64,000 nucleotides of DNA from Methylocystis sp. ATCC 49242 (GCF_000188155.2 NZ_KE124774.1:2176356-2240355); one strand, 5' to 3'; shown: positions 8,005 through 17,373, counted from the first letter of the stretch. A program made the numbers and translations. Notes: generated from the letters alone by a model not told the origin.

Positions 8005-8169
8005 GCCTTCTTTAAAGCATGGTCGCCGAGCGGAGTGATGATCGATAAATTGGTGAAATTCGGATGGCGTCGCCGGGCGATCGAGGTTGGTTTCGAAACA
8101 GAAAAAAGCGAACTCGGATTTGATCACATCAAGACGCGCGCCTTGCATGGGCGACGTCGCAACCGTTGA
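8005..8169 (+). pseudogene. Possible IS701/IS4-like transposase C-terminal fragment
   Basis: A short frame reads KLVKFGWRRRAIEVGFETEK and SELGFDHIKTR. This resembles the RW-IE-F-K-ELGLDHYEVR region around the catalytic glutamate of IS701/IS4-type DDE transposases. Nothing else of such an element is seen, and the resemblance is from memory only. Confidence 0.3.
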
Positions 8170-8450
8170 AAAGAACCTGCAGCCACTCGCAGTCAGGAGA
8201 CCAGAGCGAGACGGAAACACCAATCACGGACGCCATTTTGACAAAGCGTCTATCGGCTATGCCGTTCTTCGCGCCTTGGCGCTGAAACGCGTTGATTGAC
8301 CGACGTCCACGCATAATGTCAAGTGTGTGCCACATTGAATTGCTGGCTGGGAGCCGGGGTCTTTGAGAGGACATCATCTCACGATAAAAACGCTTTTTCG
8401 CCGTGGGAGGCGCTTCCAGAATACTCCGCGTAGAAAATTCGAGGCGCGCT

Positions 8451-9491
8451 ATGAAGCTGAATTTCTTAACTAAAGGTCTCGATCAGCCCGACTTTGTCGC
8501 GCGGGCGGTCGCCACAGTGTCGATTGCTGCGGCTGCTATCATGCTCGGCCTTCTATTCTGGAGGCTTTCAGAGTTCCTGCCGATTGTCTTCGCTACGATT
8601 GTCATAGCTGTCGCTTGGCGTGGCGCCGCGGAAAGCTTTGGCGCCCGCTTTGGAATTCCGACTGGCCTTTCCATTCTCACGGTCGCACTCGCGCTCGTCG
8701 TGGGAGTCGTTGTGACGCTGATGGCGTTCGGCGGTCAGCTTGTCCGGCAATATGACGAAGTGGCGCTCGACGTGCCTGCGGCGATCGAGCTCATCCAACG
8801 ACATGTCGAAGAGCATCCCTGGGGCCGATTCGTCGAAAAGTTTGTCCTGGACGTCGATTACTCGAAGGCGGCGGCCCCCATCGCCCAGCATGTCGGAGCC
8901 GCGCTCGGCTCCTTGGGCAATGCATTCGCAATGACTCTGTTCGCCATTATCGGCGCCGCGTATCTTGCCGCCGATCCGAAAGGACATGCCGAGCGCGTCG
9001 TGGCTTTGACCCCAGCGCACCATCGGGAAAAGGTTTCAAGGTTCCTCCAACGGTCCGGGGGGTCCCTGCGCCAATGGCTGATTCTGCAACTTTATGTCAT
9101 CGTCATGAATGCGTTCTTCGCCGGCGTGGCGTTATGGGCGTTCGGCGTGCCCGCGCCGCTCGCCCTTGCGACGATCAGCGGCGCGCTCGCCTTTATCCCC
9201 TATTTTGGTTCGATAATCGCCCTCGTGGTTGGAGCGCTCGTGGCCTTGCCGCATGGCGTCGATAGCGCCGCCCTCGCGGCTCTCTCGATCGGCGCAGCCA
9301 GTTTCGTCGAGGGCTATCTGATTACGCCGTTTCTTCAGAGCCGTTCCTTGAGCGTGCCGGCTGTGGTGCTGCTGTTTTGCATGCTGGCGTTCGGCGCGCT
9401 TTTCGGCGCCATGGGCGTCGTGCTCGCGGTGCCGGCGACCGTCGTTTTGAGCGTCGCCTACGAAGTGTTCGCTGAGACGCAGAAGGCATAA
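8451..9491 (+). CDS. AI-2E family transporter (PerM-like permease)
   Basis: A 346-residue polytopic membrane protein with the architecture of the AI-2E/PerM family. Paired helices occupy residues 15-60 and a further helix about 70-95. A central soluble region follows (about 100-160, beginning QYDEVALDVPAAIELIQRHV), then a C-terminal bundle with the conserved ALATISGALAFIPYFGSIIAL and EGYLITPFLQSRSLSVPAVV segments. Members export small molecules or act in cation/proton exchange; the substrate is not predictable from sequence. The start at 8451 was chosen over 8403 because similarity and membrane topology begin there, although its Shine-Dalgarno (GAGG) is modest. It is transcribed alone, convergent with the Mrp operon. 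Confidence 0.85.
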   Translation: MKLNFLTKGLDQPDFVARAVATVSIAAAAIMLGLLFWRLSEFLPIVFATIVIAVAWRGAAESFGARFGIPTGLSILTVALALVVGVVVTLMAFGGQLVRQYDEVALDVPAAIELIQRHVEEHPWGRFVEKFVLDVDYSKAAAPIAQHVGAALGSLGNAFAMTLFAIIGAAYLAADPKGHAERVVALTPAHHREKVSRFLQRSGGSLRQWLILQLYVIVMNAFFAGVALWAFGVPAPLALATISGALAFIPYFGSIIALVVGALVALPHGVDSAALAALSIGAASFVEGYLITPFLQSRSLSVPAVVLLFCMLAFGALFGAMGVVLAVPATVVLSVAYEVFAETQKA

Positions 9492-9671
9492 TTTATCGCA
9501 TTGCGGGCTTGATCGGCGATGCGATCTGGCGGAAGCGAAGCAATATTGTGGATGAGGTGTTTCGTGGCAGGCGGGATGAATTCGATTCGAGTGAAAATGG
9601 GAACATCATACGGAAAGTCACAAAAATTGGCGGTTTGGTCGCGCGTTCGAACGGAAAACCGCCGGCGCTTT

Positions 9672-11336
9672 TCAACGGGCGAGTAATCCGGTCCCTGCAA
9701 GCACAGTCGCGATGGCGAGCAGAGCCGCCGCTGCAACCGTCCACTGCTGCAGAACGCGCATCTGTCGTTCAACACAGGGACCGATTATACCGAAGCGACT
9801 CACGGCTCCCTGCAGCAGGACGATGATATCGCCTTCGGGCGCGTTCGGCGCTCGATCAAGCCAGCGCCGTGAGATCGCCGCCAGCGCGGCGCCTGCCGCG
9901 ACCGGCCAAAGGGCCTCCCAGACCAGACGATAATTCAGCAGCGATGCGGCGCTCGCTGGCGCGTCTGCAAGGAAATATGCGGTTGGAACGACGACGGAGG
10001 CCAATGTCACGGCGAGCCACGGGGCGATGACCCCGAGCGTGGTTTCGGGCTTGCCGCGGAGCGGCTCGGCGTGCAGGCGCGCCACGAAATGCAGCATGAG
10101 CAAAGTCGTGGCGACGGCGGACAGAGTCGAGAGAACGTCGAGGAGGCCGCCCCCCAGCGGCGCCTTGATCGCCAGTTTCGCGATCGCGCCGCCCATTGGC
10201 GGCAGGCCGGCAAGGCTCAGCGCGAGCAAAGCGATCAGCGGGAGCGTCCAGGCGCGCCGTCCACGGGCTGCGGACATGACGACGCCTGTCGCCAGGAAAA
10301 GGCCTCCCTTCGCCAGGCCGTGATGCGCCGCATAAAGGGCGGCGGCGCCCGCCGCGGCGGCGTTCGCGCCGGCGAGTCCATTGCCCAGCGTCGCGGCGAC
10401 AAGGCCCATTTGACTGACGCTGGAATAGGCGAGCACGGTTTTCGCGTCGCGCTGCGTCAGGCCGATGGCGACGCCATAAAACGCCCCGAACATGCCCAGA
10501 ACCACGAGCGCTTGACCCCAGCCAGCAACCTCGACGCCAAAGGGGAGGAAGCGAGTAAGCCCAATGACGCCTGCGTTGACGGCCGCGCCACTCAGGATCG
10601 TTGACGCCGGAATCGGCGCAGTTCGATAGGTCGAGGGCATCCAGACATGCAAGGGGAAGGTTCCTATTTTTGTCGCGAAACCGGCGATGAGCAGGCCAAC
10701 AACCGCATCGCGCCAGCGTGATGTCGGCAGCGCGGCGACGCCGTCGGAAATAAGAAGGCTTTGATCTGGCGCGCCGAGCGCGAGCGCCGCGAAGGCGACG
10801 ATCAGAAAGGCCTCTCCGAGAAGCGCGACCGAAAGGTAGAGCCGGCCTGCCTTCTCTGGTGCGCCGCCCCGCCCAAGGGTGATCAGCCCGTAGGCCGGCA
10901 GGCTGACCAAGGCGAAAACAAGATAGAAACTGACCACGTCTGCGGAAAGAAAGACGCCGACATTGCCGATGAGCGTCAGCAGCCAGCAGGCGGCGAACCA
11001 ACCATCCCTCATTTCGTCGGGCGTCACGGAGGCGGCGAAGACTCCCGCCGCGATCCAAAGCAGAGCGCTTACGCCGAGGAGCAACGCGCCCGCCGGATCG
11101 AGGACGAACACGGCGGGAAAAAGCGTTTGGTCCAGCACCAGCGGGCCGGATTCGGCGGCGAGAATGGCGGCGGCGAGCGCGGGAACGGGGGCGAGCACAA
11201 GGAACGTCGGTCTCAGAGCCCGCAGGCGCGACGCGAGGCAACCGATGAGAAAGACGAGCGGCGTCGCGAGGGCGACCCCGATGGCCTGCGGCCCATAGGC
11301 GAAAGTCGCCAGTTGCGGGAAGAGGGAGCTGATCAT
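9672..11336 (-). CDS. Mrp/Mnh cation/proton antiporter, second D-type (proton-translocating) subunit
   Basis: A 554-residue membrane protein of the NuoL/M/N-MrpA/D superfamily with about 14 helices. It contains VSFYLVFALVSLPAYGLI, the GFATKIGTFPLHVWMP segment with the key lysine, and YAAHHGLAKGGLFL. It is the last gene of the seven-gene operon, and its ATG overlaps the stop of the previous D-type gene (ATGA at 11333-11336). Together the two D-type subunits and the B/C/E/F/G subunits form a hetero-oligomeric Na+(or K+)/H+ antiporter in the inner membrane. A long in-frame extension to 11618 lies inside the preceding gene and was rejected. Confidence 0.88.
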   Translation of the reverse strand: MISSLFPQLATFAYGPQAIGVALATPLVFLIGCLASRLRALRPTFLVLAPVPALAAAILAAESGPLVLDQTLFPAVFVLDPAGALLLGVSALLWIAAGVFAASVTPDEMRDGWFAACWLLTLIGNVGVFLSADVVSFYLVFALVSLPAYGLITLGRGGAPEKAGRLYLSVALLGEAFLIVAFAALALGAPDQSLLISDGVAALPTSRWRDAVVGLLIAGFATKIGTFPLHVWMPSTYRTAPIPASTILSGAAVNAGVIGLTRFLPFGVEVAGWGQALVVLGMFGAFYGVAIGLTQRDAKTVLAYSSVSQMGLVAATLGNGLAGANAAAAGAAALYAAHHGLAKGGLFLATGVVMSAARGRRAWTLPLIALLALSLAGLPPMGGAIAKLAIKAPLGGGLLDVLSTLSAVATTLLMLHFVARLHAEPLRGKPETTLGVIAPWLAVTLASVVVPTAYFLADAPASAASLLNYRLVWEALWPVAAGAALAAISRRWLDRAPNAPEGDIIVLLQGAVSRFGIIGPCVERQMRVLQQWTVAAAALLAIATVLAGTGLLAR

Positions 11337-12856
11337 CTGACGAACTCCGTCTTCGCGCCTGGCGCGCCGACGAGCACGAGCCTCGAGAATTCCGGCGGCG
11401 CGAAACCCAGCAGGATGGCCGTCATCGACAGGACAAGAGCGAGCGCGACGCCGCCCGATGAAATCGAGGCGGGAGGCGCGGGTGGGATATTCGTTGCGGG
11501 CGCCAGCGCCGGCGCGATCACACGGTAGACGTAGCCTGCGGCGAGGAGTCCTCCTGCCGCCATCACGAGCGCCCATATCCATTGGCCGCTTTCGATCGCA
11601 GCGGTCAGCAGCAACCATTTCGCCGTAAACCCGCCGCTCGGCGGCAGGCCCATCAGCGAAACGCCGCCAAGGGCGAAGGCGAGGACTGCGGGGGCGGCCA
11701 CACGGCCGAGCCCGCGAAATTCCGCTATGCGATCATGGCCGAGCGCTTGCGCGATGAGTCCTGCCGACAGAAACATCGCCGCCTTGGCGAAAGCGTGCGA
11801 CACCGCCTGCATCGCGCCGCCAACCCAGGCCGAGGCGGCCCAGGGATGCGCGCCGACGGCAAGGGGAAAGATCAGGAACAGATAGCCGATCTGCGCGACG
11901 GTCGAATAGGCGATGAGCAGTTTCAGCCGCGCCTGTCGCAACGCCAGCACACTGCCAAAAACAATCGCTCCCGCTCCCAGGATCGCAAGCAGTTGGGCGG
12001 CGACTTCGCTCATTTGCGACGGCGCCAGGTTGAGCCAGAGTCGAAGGACGAGAAAAAACGAGGCTTTGACCACGAGAGCCGAGAGCATGGCGCTCGCCGG
12101 CGGCGGGGCCCCCGCATGGGCGGGAGGAAGCCAGAGATGCAAGGGGAAAAGCGCGGTCTTTGCCAGAAGACCCGCCGTCATCGCGGCGAGCGCAACCCAT
12201 GCCGCGGCTTCCGGGCGAACTCGCGACGACAACAGGCCGATATCGAGAGCGCCATAGGCGCCATAGAGGAGCGTTGCGCCCAACAAATAGAGCGCCGACC
12301 CGAAAAGCGCGAACAGCAGATAACGCAGCGCCGCGGCGAGAGTCGCCGCCCGCCCGTCGAGACAGACGAGCGGAACCGCGGCGAAGGTGAGCATCTCCAA
12401 GGCGACGTAGAGATTGAACAGGTCCCAACCAAGGAAGACGCCGTTAATGGCCGCCCAAAGGGCCAGCAGCAGCGTCCAGAAGGCGAAACTCGCGCGACTT
12501 TCCCGCTCTCCCTTGTTCACGCCGAACAGGCCGACAGCAAAGAGCCCTGTCACGGAAATAATGAGCGCGGCGGTCACCAGCATGGCCGCCGAGAATCCAT
12601 CTGCTCGCAAGACGACGCCGAGCGGCGGACTCCACCCGCCGATGACATAGACAAGCGCCCGATCGTCTCGCCAAACGACATAAGCGATGGCCGCCGCAAG
12701 CGCGGCGCCGATGGGCGTCACGGCGAGGGCGGTCAGCATTGTCCTGCGTTCGCCGAGCAGGAAGGCGAGCAACATGGCGGCGACAGGCAGGATGATGATC
12801 GCCGGCAGCAGAAGACTGGCGCCCGTTGAAGCTGGATCAACCGCCACGAGAGTCAA
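11333..12856 (-). CDS. mnhD: Mrp/Mnh antiporter subunit D
   Basis: A 507-residue polytopic protein of the proton-pumping complex I-like family. Motifs include WDLFNLYVALEMLTFAAVPLV, LLAKTALFPLHLWLPPAHAGAPPPAS with the conserved lysine, and SHAFAKAAMFLSAGLI. The start is a TTG at 12856 that overlaps the MnhC stop, so expression depends on translational coupling. MrpD is one of the two antiporter-like ion-translocating subunits of the Mrp complex, used for Na+/H+ exchange, pH homeostasis and salt tolerance. Confidence 0.88.
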   Translation of the reverse strand: MTLVAVDPASTGASLLLPAIIILPVAAMLLAFLLGERRTMLTALAVTPIGAALAAAIAYVVWRDDRALVYVIGGWSPPLGVVLRADGFSAAMLVTAALIISVTGLFAVGLFGVNKGERESRASFAFWTLLLALWAAINGVFLGWDLFNLYVALEMLTFAAVPLVCLDGRAATLAAALRYLLFALFGSALYLLGATLLYGAYGALDIGLLSSRVRPEAAAWVALAAMTAGLLAKTALFPLHLWLPPAHAGAPPPASAMLSALVVKASFFLVLRLWLNLAPSQMSEVAAQLLAILGAGAIVFGSVLALRQARLKLLIAYSTVAQIGYLFLIFPLAVGAHPWAASAWVGGAMQAVSHAFAKAAMFLSAGLIAQALGHDRIAEFRGLGRVAAPAVLAFALGGVSLMGLPPSGGFTAKWLLLTAAIESGQWIWALVMAAGGLLAAGYVYRVIAPALAPATNIPPAPPASISSGGVALALVLSMTAILLGFAPPEFSRLVLVGAPGAKTEFVR

Positions 12857-13182
12857 CTCGCACCGTTCCGGTCAGCAGGATCGGTCGGGAAAAACGGCGT
12901 CTGCATTACTTTGAAAACGCGCAGCAGAAGCGCGACGGCGAGAGCCGTCGCCGAAAAGGCGACGACAATTCCGGTGATCACCAGCGCTTGCGGAACCGGG
13001 TCCGCGCCGACGCCGGCGGCCGCCCCCCGGCGCGCAATGGCCCCGAACAAAAGAAACACGCCGCCGCCCATGACATTGAAGGCGACGATCTTGCGCAAGA
13101 GATGCGGATTGGTCACGAGTCCATAGAGGCCCAGTCCGACCAATGCGGCGCCGCCCAGACCGGCGAGCGTGATCGCGTTCAT
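12853..13182 (-). CDS. mnhC: Mrp/Mnh antiporter subunit C (NuoK-like)
   Basis: A 109-residue protein with three transmembrane helices, the NuoK-like MrpC subunit. Motifs include LYGLVTNPHLLRKIVAFNVMG and DPVPQALVITGIVVAFSATA, the latter carrying the PQAL(V/I)IT segment diagnostic of MrpC/NuoK. The start at 13182 overlaps the stop of the upstream B-type gene by four bases; a longer reading into that gene was rejected. It sits fifth in the operon, between the fused B subunit and MnhD. Confidence 0.88.
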   Translation of the reverse strand: MNAITLAGLGGAALVGLGLYGLVTNPHLLRKIVAFNVMGGGVFLLFGAIARRGAAAGVGADPVPQALVITGIVVAFSATALAVALLLRVFKVMQTPFFPTDPADRNGAS

Positions 13183-14123
13183 CGCTGCGCTTTCCTCGTT
13201 GGCGCGCCGAGCGCCAGCAGTCCCAGCGCGACGGCGATCGAAAGGGTCAACCCAGCCTCGACGAGGAGGATGAGCGGCTTGGCGTAGCCTTCCGGATAAG
13301 CAAGAAAGGCCCCGGCAATCGCGAAGCCGGCGACGCCGATCGCAATGAATAACGCAGGTCCGCCGACGAGCGCGAAGCGCAGCCACGGATGGCCGACCGA
13401 CGGCGCGTCGCGCAAGCCGGCGACCATTACGAGAATCCACATCGCGGCAAGGATCGTTCCGCCCTGGAACGCGCCCCCCGGCTCATTCGCGCCAGTCCAA
13501 ACGAGGTGAACGCCTATGATGACGCCGAGAGGCGGCAATAATTGCCCGAGAAAGACCAGCGCTCCATCGGGCGCGAGCGCGCCCGGAGACTCGGGCCGGC
13601 CGCCCCAGTCGGCGTCGCGCGCGAAGGACCAGACTCCGACCAGCGCCAGAACGAGCACCACCGACTCCAGTAGGGTGTCGATCGCGCGGTAGGCGAGAAG
13701 AACGCCGGTCACCGGATTGCCAAGCCCCGTCTCGGGCAAACGCTGGACAGCCAGCGGCGCCAGCGTCGGCGGTTCAGGCGGCAGCGACAGGACGGCGGCG
13801 GCGATTCCGCCCGACGCCGCCGCGCAAAGCAGCGCGCAGAGTGATTTGGCGAGGGGCCCGAGGCGCTCTGGCGCCGCGGCGTCGCCGTCCCCAATCCGCG
13901 CCGCGGCGCCGATCAGCAAGGCGCCCGTCACGCCGCTGCCAATGGCCGCCTCCGTGAGGGCCACATCCACGGCGGAAAGGCGAACCCAGATAAGCGCTAA
14001 TAGCAGCCCATAGGAGATAAAGGCGACGACGCCCGTGAACGCCTCGCGCGCAAAGATCGCATAGGCGGCGACGGCCAGCGTGAGCGCGGCAAGGCTGGCG
14101 TCCAGAAAGAAGGTCGCGCTCAT
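13179..14123 (-). CDS. mnhB: Mrp/Mnh antiporter subunit B fused to the MrpA C-terminal-type domain
   Basis: A 314-residue protein joining two modules. Residues 1-100 are a DUF4040/MbhD-type three-helix domain (LIWVRLSAVDVALTEAAIGSG), as found at the C-terminus of large MrpA proteins. After a linker with further helices, residues 185-310 are an MnhB domain (LGVIIGVHLVWTGANEPGGA and FQGGTILAA). The arrangement compensates for the absence of a single large MrpA, as in other operons that split A into pieces. Its ATG overlaps the MnhG stop, and its stop overlaps the MnhC start. Confidence 0.85.
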   Translation of the reverse strand: MSATFFLDASLAALTLAVAAYAIFAREAFTGVVAFISYGLLLALIWVRLSAVDVALTEAAIGSGVTGALLIGAAARIGDGDAAAPERLGPLAKSLCALLCAAASGGIAAAVLSLPPEPPTLAPLAVQRLPETGLGNPVTGVLLAYRAIDTLLESVVLVLALVGVWSFARDADWGGRPESPGALAPDGALVFLGQLLPPLGVIIGVHLVWTGANEPGGAFQGGTILAAMWILVMVAGLRDAPSVGHPWLRFALVGGPALFIAIGVAGFAIAGAFLAYPEGYAKPLILLVEAGLTLSIAVALGLLALGAPTRKAQR

Positions 14124-14416
14124 GGCTCGGATAAGTCTTTGGCGACCGCGCCAATCAATTGACTGAGCGTCGTTCCCGCCAGCTGCGCGACAAGCCAGAC
14201 GAGGCAAAGCTTAACCGCGCCGAGGAAACTGCCCGCTTGTGGCGCCAGGCCGAGCACCACGAGACCGAGGCCGAGATTATCTGCCTTCGTCAAAGCGTGC
14301 AGACGCGTCAATGTGTCGGGAAACCGCAACAACGCGACGACGCCGGCCAGGAAGAAGAACAGGCCGCCGCTGACGCAGAGAACCGAAAACACGTCAATCG
14401 CCAGATTCATCAGCAC
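14120..14416 (-). CDS. mnhG: Mrp/Mnh antiporter subunit G
   Basis: A 98-residue protein with three hydrophobic segments and the MrpG signature VALLRFPDTLTRLHALTKAD near residues 27-46, followed by LGLGLVVLG. The start is a GTG at 14416 (an ATG two codons later is equally possible) inside the end of the MnhF gene. MrpG is a small structural membrane subunit needed for assembly of the antiporter. Third gene of the operon. Confidence 0.88.
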   Translation of the reverse strand: MLMNLAIDVFSVLCVSGGLFFFLAGVVALLRFPDTLTRLHALTKADNLGLGLVVLGLAPQAGSFLGAVKLCLVWLVAQLAGTTLSQLIGAVAKDLSEP

Positions 14417-14693
14417 GATCTTTCACTGCCTCATCCCCGTGCTCCGCGACGGTCGTGGCTTTGAGGAAGGCTATTCCGGAAAAAGCGGCCAGCAGAGCAA
14501 GAACGAGCGCGACGTCGACAGCCCCGCGTACGCCTCGCGCTTCGGCGAGAAGCAGCGCCGCGACGCCGCCGGTCCCCAGGAGTTGCGCGGCCAACATCTG
14601 GTCCGCCCTGGTGGGGCCGCGCAAAACGCGGAACAGGCCGATCGCCGTAGTCGCGACAATCACCGCTGCGGCCACGAGGAAGAAGTTATCCAC
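14394..14693 (-). CDS. mnhF: Mrp/Mnh antiporter subunit F
   Basis: A 99-residue three-helix protein with the MrpF pattern FRVLRGPTRADQMLAAQLLG followed by LVLALLAAFSGIAFLKA. Translation begins with GTG overlapping the last codons of MnhE, and the C-terminus overlaps the start of MnhG. MrpF is a small membrane subunit of the cation/proton antiporter. The chain of overlapping starts from E to the last D-type gene points to stoichiometric co-translation of the complex. Confidence 0.88.
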   Translation of the reverse strand: MDNFFLVAAAVIVATTAIGLFRVLRGPTRADQMLAAQLLGTGGVAALLLAEARGVRGAVDVALVLALLAAFSGIAFLKATTVAEHGDEAVKDRADESGD

Positions 14694-15189
14694 GATCGCG
14701 CTCCAGCCCGAGCGCCTCGCGAAGCTCCGCCTCCTCCCGCATGAGGGTCACGACGACGGGAAGACGTGCGTCCAGACAATGGATGTCGAAGTTTCCCTGT
14801 GCGTCGGAGCGGATGGGGACGGAGCCGGGCTGCAACGCGGCAAGCCCCGCGAGGGCGTTTTGCGCCGTTCCGGGGGGCAGATTAGTGGAATAGGCGACAA
14901 ATCCGGGGTGAAGCGGAAGAGACGGGTCGAGTGCGCGCCTTGCGACGTCGGCGCCGGCGGCGAACGCCTGGAATGGAATTGGAAGGATCAAGCGAATCCA
15001 GGCGAAAAAACGCGGCCGTGTGTCGGAACAGGGCAGCAGAGCGATGCTCGCCCATGTTGTCCCGATGGCCGTAAGCGTTCCGATCATGAAATCCACAACC
15101 GATACGCCAGAGACGACCAGCCAGAGACAAAGGAAGACGATTAGCCGGGGGAAAAGGCATGTCGGGCGGGTGCGCCAGGAGAGTGACAT
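14686..15189 (-). CDS. mnhE: Mrp/Mnh antiporter subunit E
   Basis: A 167-residue protein with two N-terminal transmembrane helices and a soluble C-terminal half. It matches MrpE: FLCLWLVVSGV early, then VDFMIGTLTAIGTTW and the late LPPGTAQNALAGLAA and HCLDARLPVV segments that correspond to the family's cytoplasmic domain. It is the first gene of the operon, so the promoter should lie in 15190-15355 behind the divergently placed end of the phasin gene's 3' side. The start at 15189 (MSLSWRTRP) was preferred to 15249, which adds a non-conserved basic tail; the Shine-Dalgarno is weak. Confidence 0.85.
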   Translation of the reverse strand: MSLSWRTRPTCLFPRLIVFLCLWLVVSGVSVVDFMIGTLTAIGTTWASIALLPCSDTRPRFFAWIRLILPIPFQAFAAGADVARRALDPSLPLHPGFVAYSTNLPPGTAQNALAGLAALQPGSVPIRSDAQGNFDIHCLDARLPVVVTLMREEAELREALGLERDRG

Positions 15190-15355
15190 GTCTTTGTTCG
15201 CTTTTCGGTCTTGTAAGCGCCGTGACCTTGCCCCGAGGCGCTGTTGCAATCGAGTGAAGACGCGCGAAGCCGGTAAAGCATCCCGCAGAAAAATGATCAG
15301 ACGCCGTGGCCGATGCGCGCCCGCTTCGAGAGCGGCGCGACGTCACACGCTTTCG

Positions 15356-15736
15356 TCAAACTTTGCGAGCGTAAGACGCGTCTCCGGTTTTCATAGCGGC
15401 TGGAATCTGCGTCGCGCGGCCGAGCTCTCTCATTTGCTCCTGCGCCGCGTCCGCGAGCGCTTTCGCATAGTCGCTTTGCAGGCGCCAGAATTCCTGAGGA
15501 TCTTTGGCCCGTGCAAGTTTTTGGGCGTGATCGAACGCCGCCTTGATATTGGCTTCCGCATAGCCGAGCGCCCGCGCATTGGCGTCGCGGGCGCTTTCAG
15601 GAAGCATCGGCTCTACCGAGTTGACGGCTTGGCGCGTCGCGCCCAAGAAGGCCTCGAACGCATGTCGAGTCTGTTCGACGCTTTTCTCGACCAGTTCACA
15701 CACGCCACCCGGCGCTTCAAAGGTGGACTGCGACAT
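15356..15736 (-). CDS. Phasin family protein
   Basis: A 126-residue, almost entirely helical and amphipathic protein. Its phasin core reads EQTRHAFEAFLGATRQAV, then NIKAAFDHAQKLARAKDPQE and FWRLQSDYAKALADAAQEQM. Phasins coat polyhydroxyalkanoate granules, control their size and modulate synthesis and mobilisation. AAGGAGCG stands directly upstream of the ATG. It lies upstream of the Mrp operon on the same strand with a 166-base gap, so it probably has its own promoter. The patatin hydrolase and GntP permease nearby on the other strand fit a PHB-metabolism context. Confidence 0.85.
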   Translation of the reverse strand: MSQSTFEAPGGVCELVEKSVEQTRHAFEAFLGATRQAVNSVEPMLPESARDANARALGYAEANIKAAFDHAQKLARAKDPQEFWRLQSDYAKALADAAQEQMRELGRATQIPAAMKTGDASYARKV

Positions 15737-16349
15737 GGGCGCTCCTTCGTCGAAACTTCGTTTCCCGGGTGTCTTGGAGCTTTAGGTGAGCTTGCTTTCT
15801 TCTGCAAACTCGGCCGCCACCTGCCCCGGGCCTTTTGATAGCGGCCAAGCGGCGTTTTATTACTGTAACTTAACACAACGACAATGCGCATAGCCGTGAC
15901 GCGTGTTCCCGCGACGCGTCCATTTGACGCATCTCTTTCCGGCAGCCTCTTCAAACGCGGTTTGTTCCGCTTCAGGGAAGGACAATGGCGCCGCGCTATT
16001 TATATCGGTGGAGGTTGAAAGAACTGCCGAAATTGATGGCCTCGAAGCGAGTGACGGCATGTCACAAACCGCGCCGAATAACGCGGGTTTCGGATTTTGG
16101 ATCATCGGAATTTTCCTTGCTGCTCATGGCGCAAGCTGCTTTCAAAAACCTGTCAGCAGTGATGTATAGAGCTCGGAATGCAGGATTTGACGGATTGGCG
16201 GCTTTGCGCTTGGTCACCGACCCGGTTTCTTCGCCGGAAGCGTTTCTGATGCGCAATGCTTTTTCCTGCCATGCGTCTTGTTTTTTTGGTTCTCAGTTGT
16301 CCACTCCCCAACGGCCTGCCATTTGCCGCAGCCACGCGAAAGGGCGGGA
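15737..16349. other. Intergenic region between the divergent phasin and patatin genes
   Basis: About 610 bases without a convincing gene. Short frames on both strands lack good starts and family resemblance. The region must hold promoters for both divergent genes. No operator is obvious by eye. Confidence 0.5.
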
Positions 16350-17369
16350 ATGACTCGTGATACGGTTTCGATCGACCTCGCTTTGCAGGGAGGCGGCGCG
16401 CATGGCGCCTTCACTTGGGGCGTGCTCGATCGTCTCCTCGAAGAGAGCTGGCTGAAAATCGAAGGGATTTCAGGAACCTCCGCAGGGGCGATGAACGCTG
16501 CAGCGCTTATCAGCGGCTATGTCGGCGGCGGCGCCCAGGGCGCGCGCGCGACTCTTGAAAGATTCTGGCGCCGGGTGTCGGACGAAGCGCGTTTCAGTCC
16601 CCTGCAACGGACTCCTCTGGATGTGATGCTTGGGCGCTGGACGCTCGACAACTCGCCGCTCTTCATCGCGAGCGACATGATGTCGAGACTGCTTTCGCCT
16701 TATGACCTCAATCCGAAAGGGGTGAACCCGCTACAGCAAATCCTTGCCGAGATTATCGATTTTGGAAAGCTTGAGCGTGCGCCGATCAAGATTTTCGTTA
16801 CGGCCACCTGCGTGTCGACGGGGCGCGCCCGCATTTTCAGAAACGCCGACGTCACAGCGGATGCGCTGCTCGCCTCGGCATGCCTGCCGACGATGTTTCA
16901 GGGCGTCGAGATCGACGGAGAGCTTTATTGGGATGGCGGTTATTCGGGCAATCCGACGATCACGCCGCTCGTGCGCGAATGCGTTTCGCGCGATACGATA
17001 CTGGTCCAGGTCAATCCCATCGAACGCAAGGACAGGCCGCGCTCCGCGACCGAGATCTCCAACCGTCTCAATGAAGTCTCTTTCAACTCGGTGCTACTCA
17101 AGGAGCTTCGTATGATCGCGCTCCTCCGCCAGGCGGCCAATCCGGGCGACAAGGAAGGCGCACGTTGGGCCGGCATGCGCATGCATCGCATCTCGACCGA
17201 GTTGATGACGGAGCTCAGCGCCTCGTCGAAGCTCCTCGCCGAATGGCGATTCCTTTGCATGTTGCGCGACGAGGGACGCCGCGCCGCGCAGGAGTTTCTC
17301 GATCTCTCCGGCGCCGATGTCGGAAAGCGCTCGACGCTGGATCTCGACTCTCTCCTTCACGGAATTTGA
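16350..17369 (+). CDS. Patatin-like phospholipase / possible intracellular PHB hydrolase
   Basis: A 339-residue cytosolic alpha/beta hydrolase of the patatin family. It has the oxyanion glycine loop QGGGAHGAF (residues 13-21), the nucleophile elbow GTSAG with Ser44 and the catalytic aspartate in DGGYSGNP (Asp195), forming the usual Ser-Asp dyad. The C-terminal 120 residues are helical and resemble the rhizobial patatin branch found beside beta-hydroxybutyrate genes. GGGCGGGA precedes the ATG at 16350. The permease gene starts four bases after its stop, so the pair is an operon. A role in lipid or polyhydroxybutyrate hydrolysis is inferred from neighbours. Confidence 0.85.
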   Translation: MTRDTVSIDLALQGGGAHGAFTWGVLDRLLEESWLKIEGISGTSAGAMNAAALISGYVGGGAQGARATLERFWRRVSDEARFSPLQRTPLDVMLGRWTLDNSPLFIASDMMSRLLSPYDLNPKGVNPLQQILAEIIDFGKLERAPIKIFVTATCVSTGRARIFRNADVTADALLASACLPTMFQGVEIDGELYWDGGYSGNPTITPLVRECVSRDTILVQVNPIERKDRPRSATEISNRLNEVSFNSVLLKELRMIALLRQAANPGDKEGARWAGMRMHRISTELMTELSASSKLLAEWRFLCMLRDEGRRAAQEFLDLSGADVGKRSTLDLDSLLHGI

Positions 17370-17373
17370 CCCC

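Noticed and set aside
9856-11241. 461-codon frame on the same strand inside the last Mrp gene
   Set aside because: It is an out-of-frame, Arg-rich shadow of the antiporter subunit.
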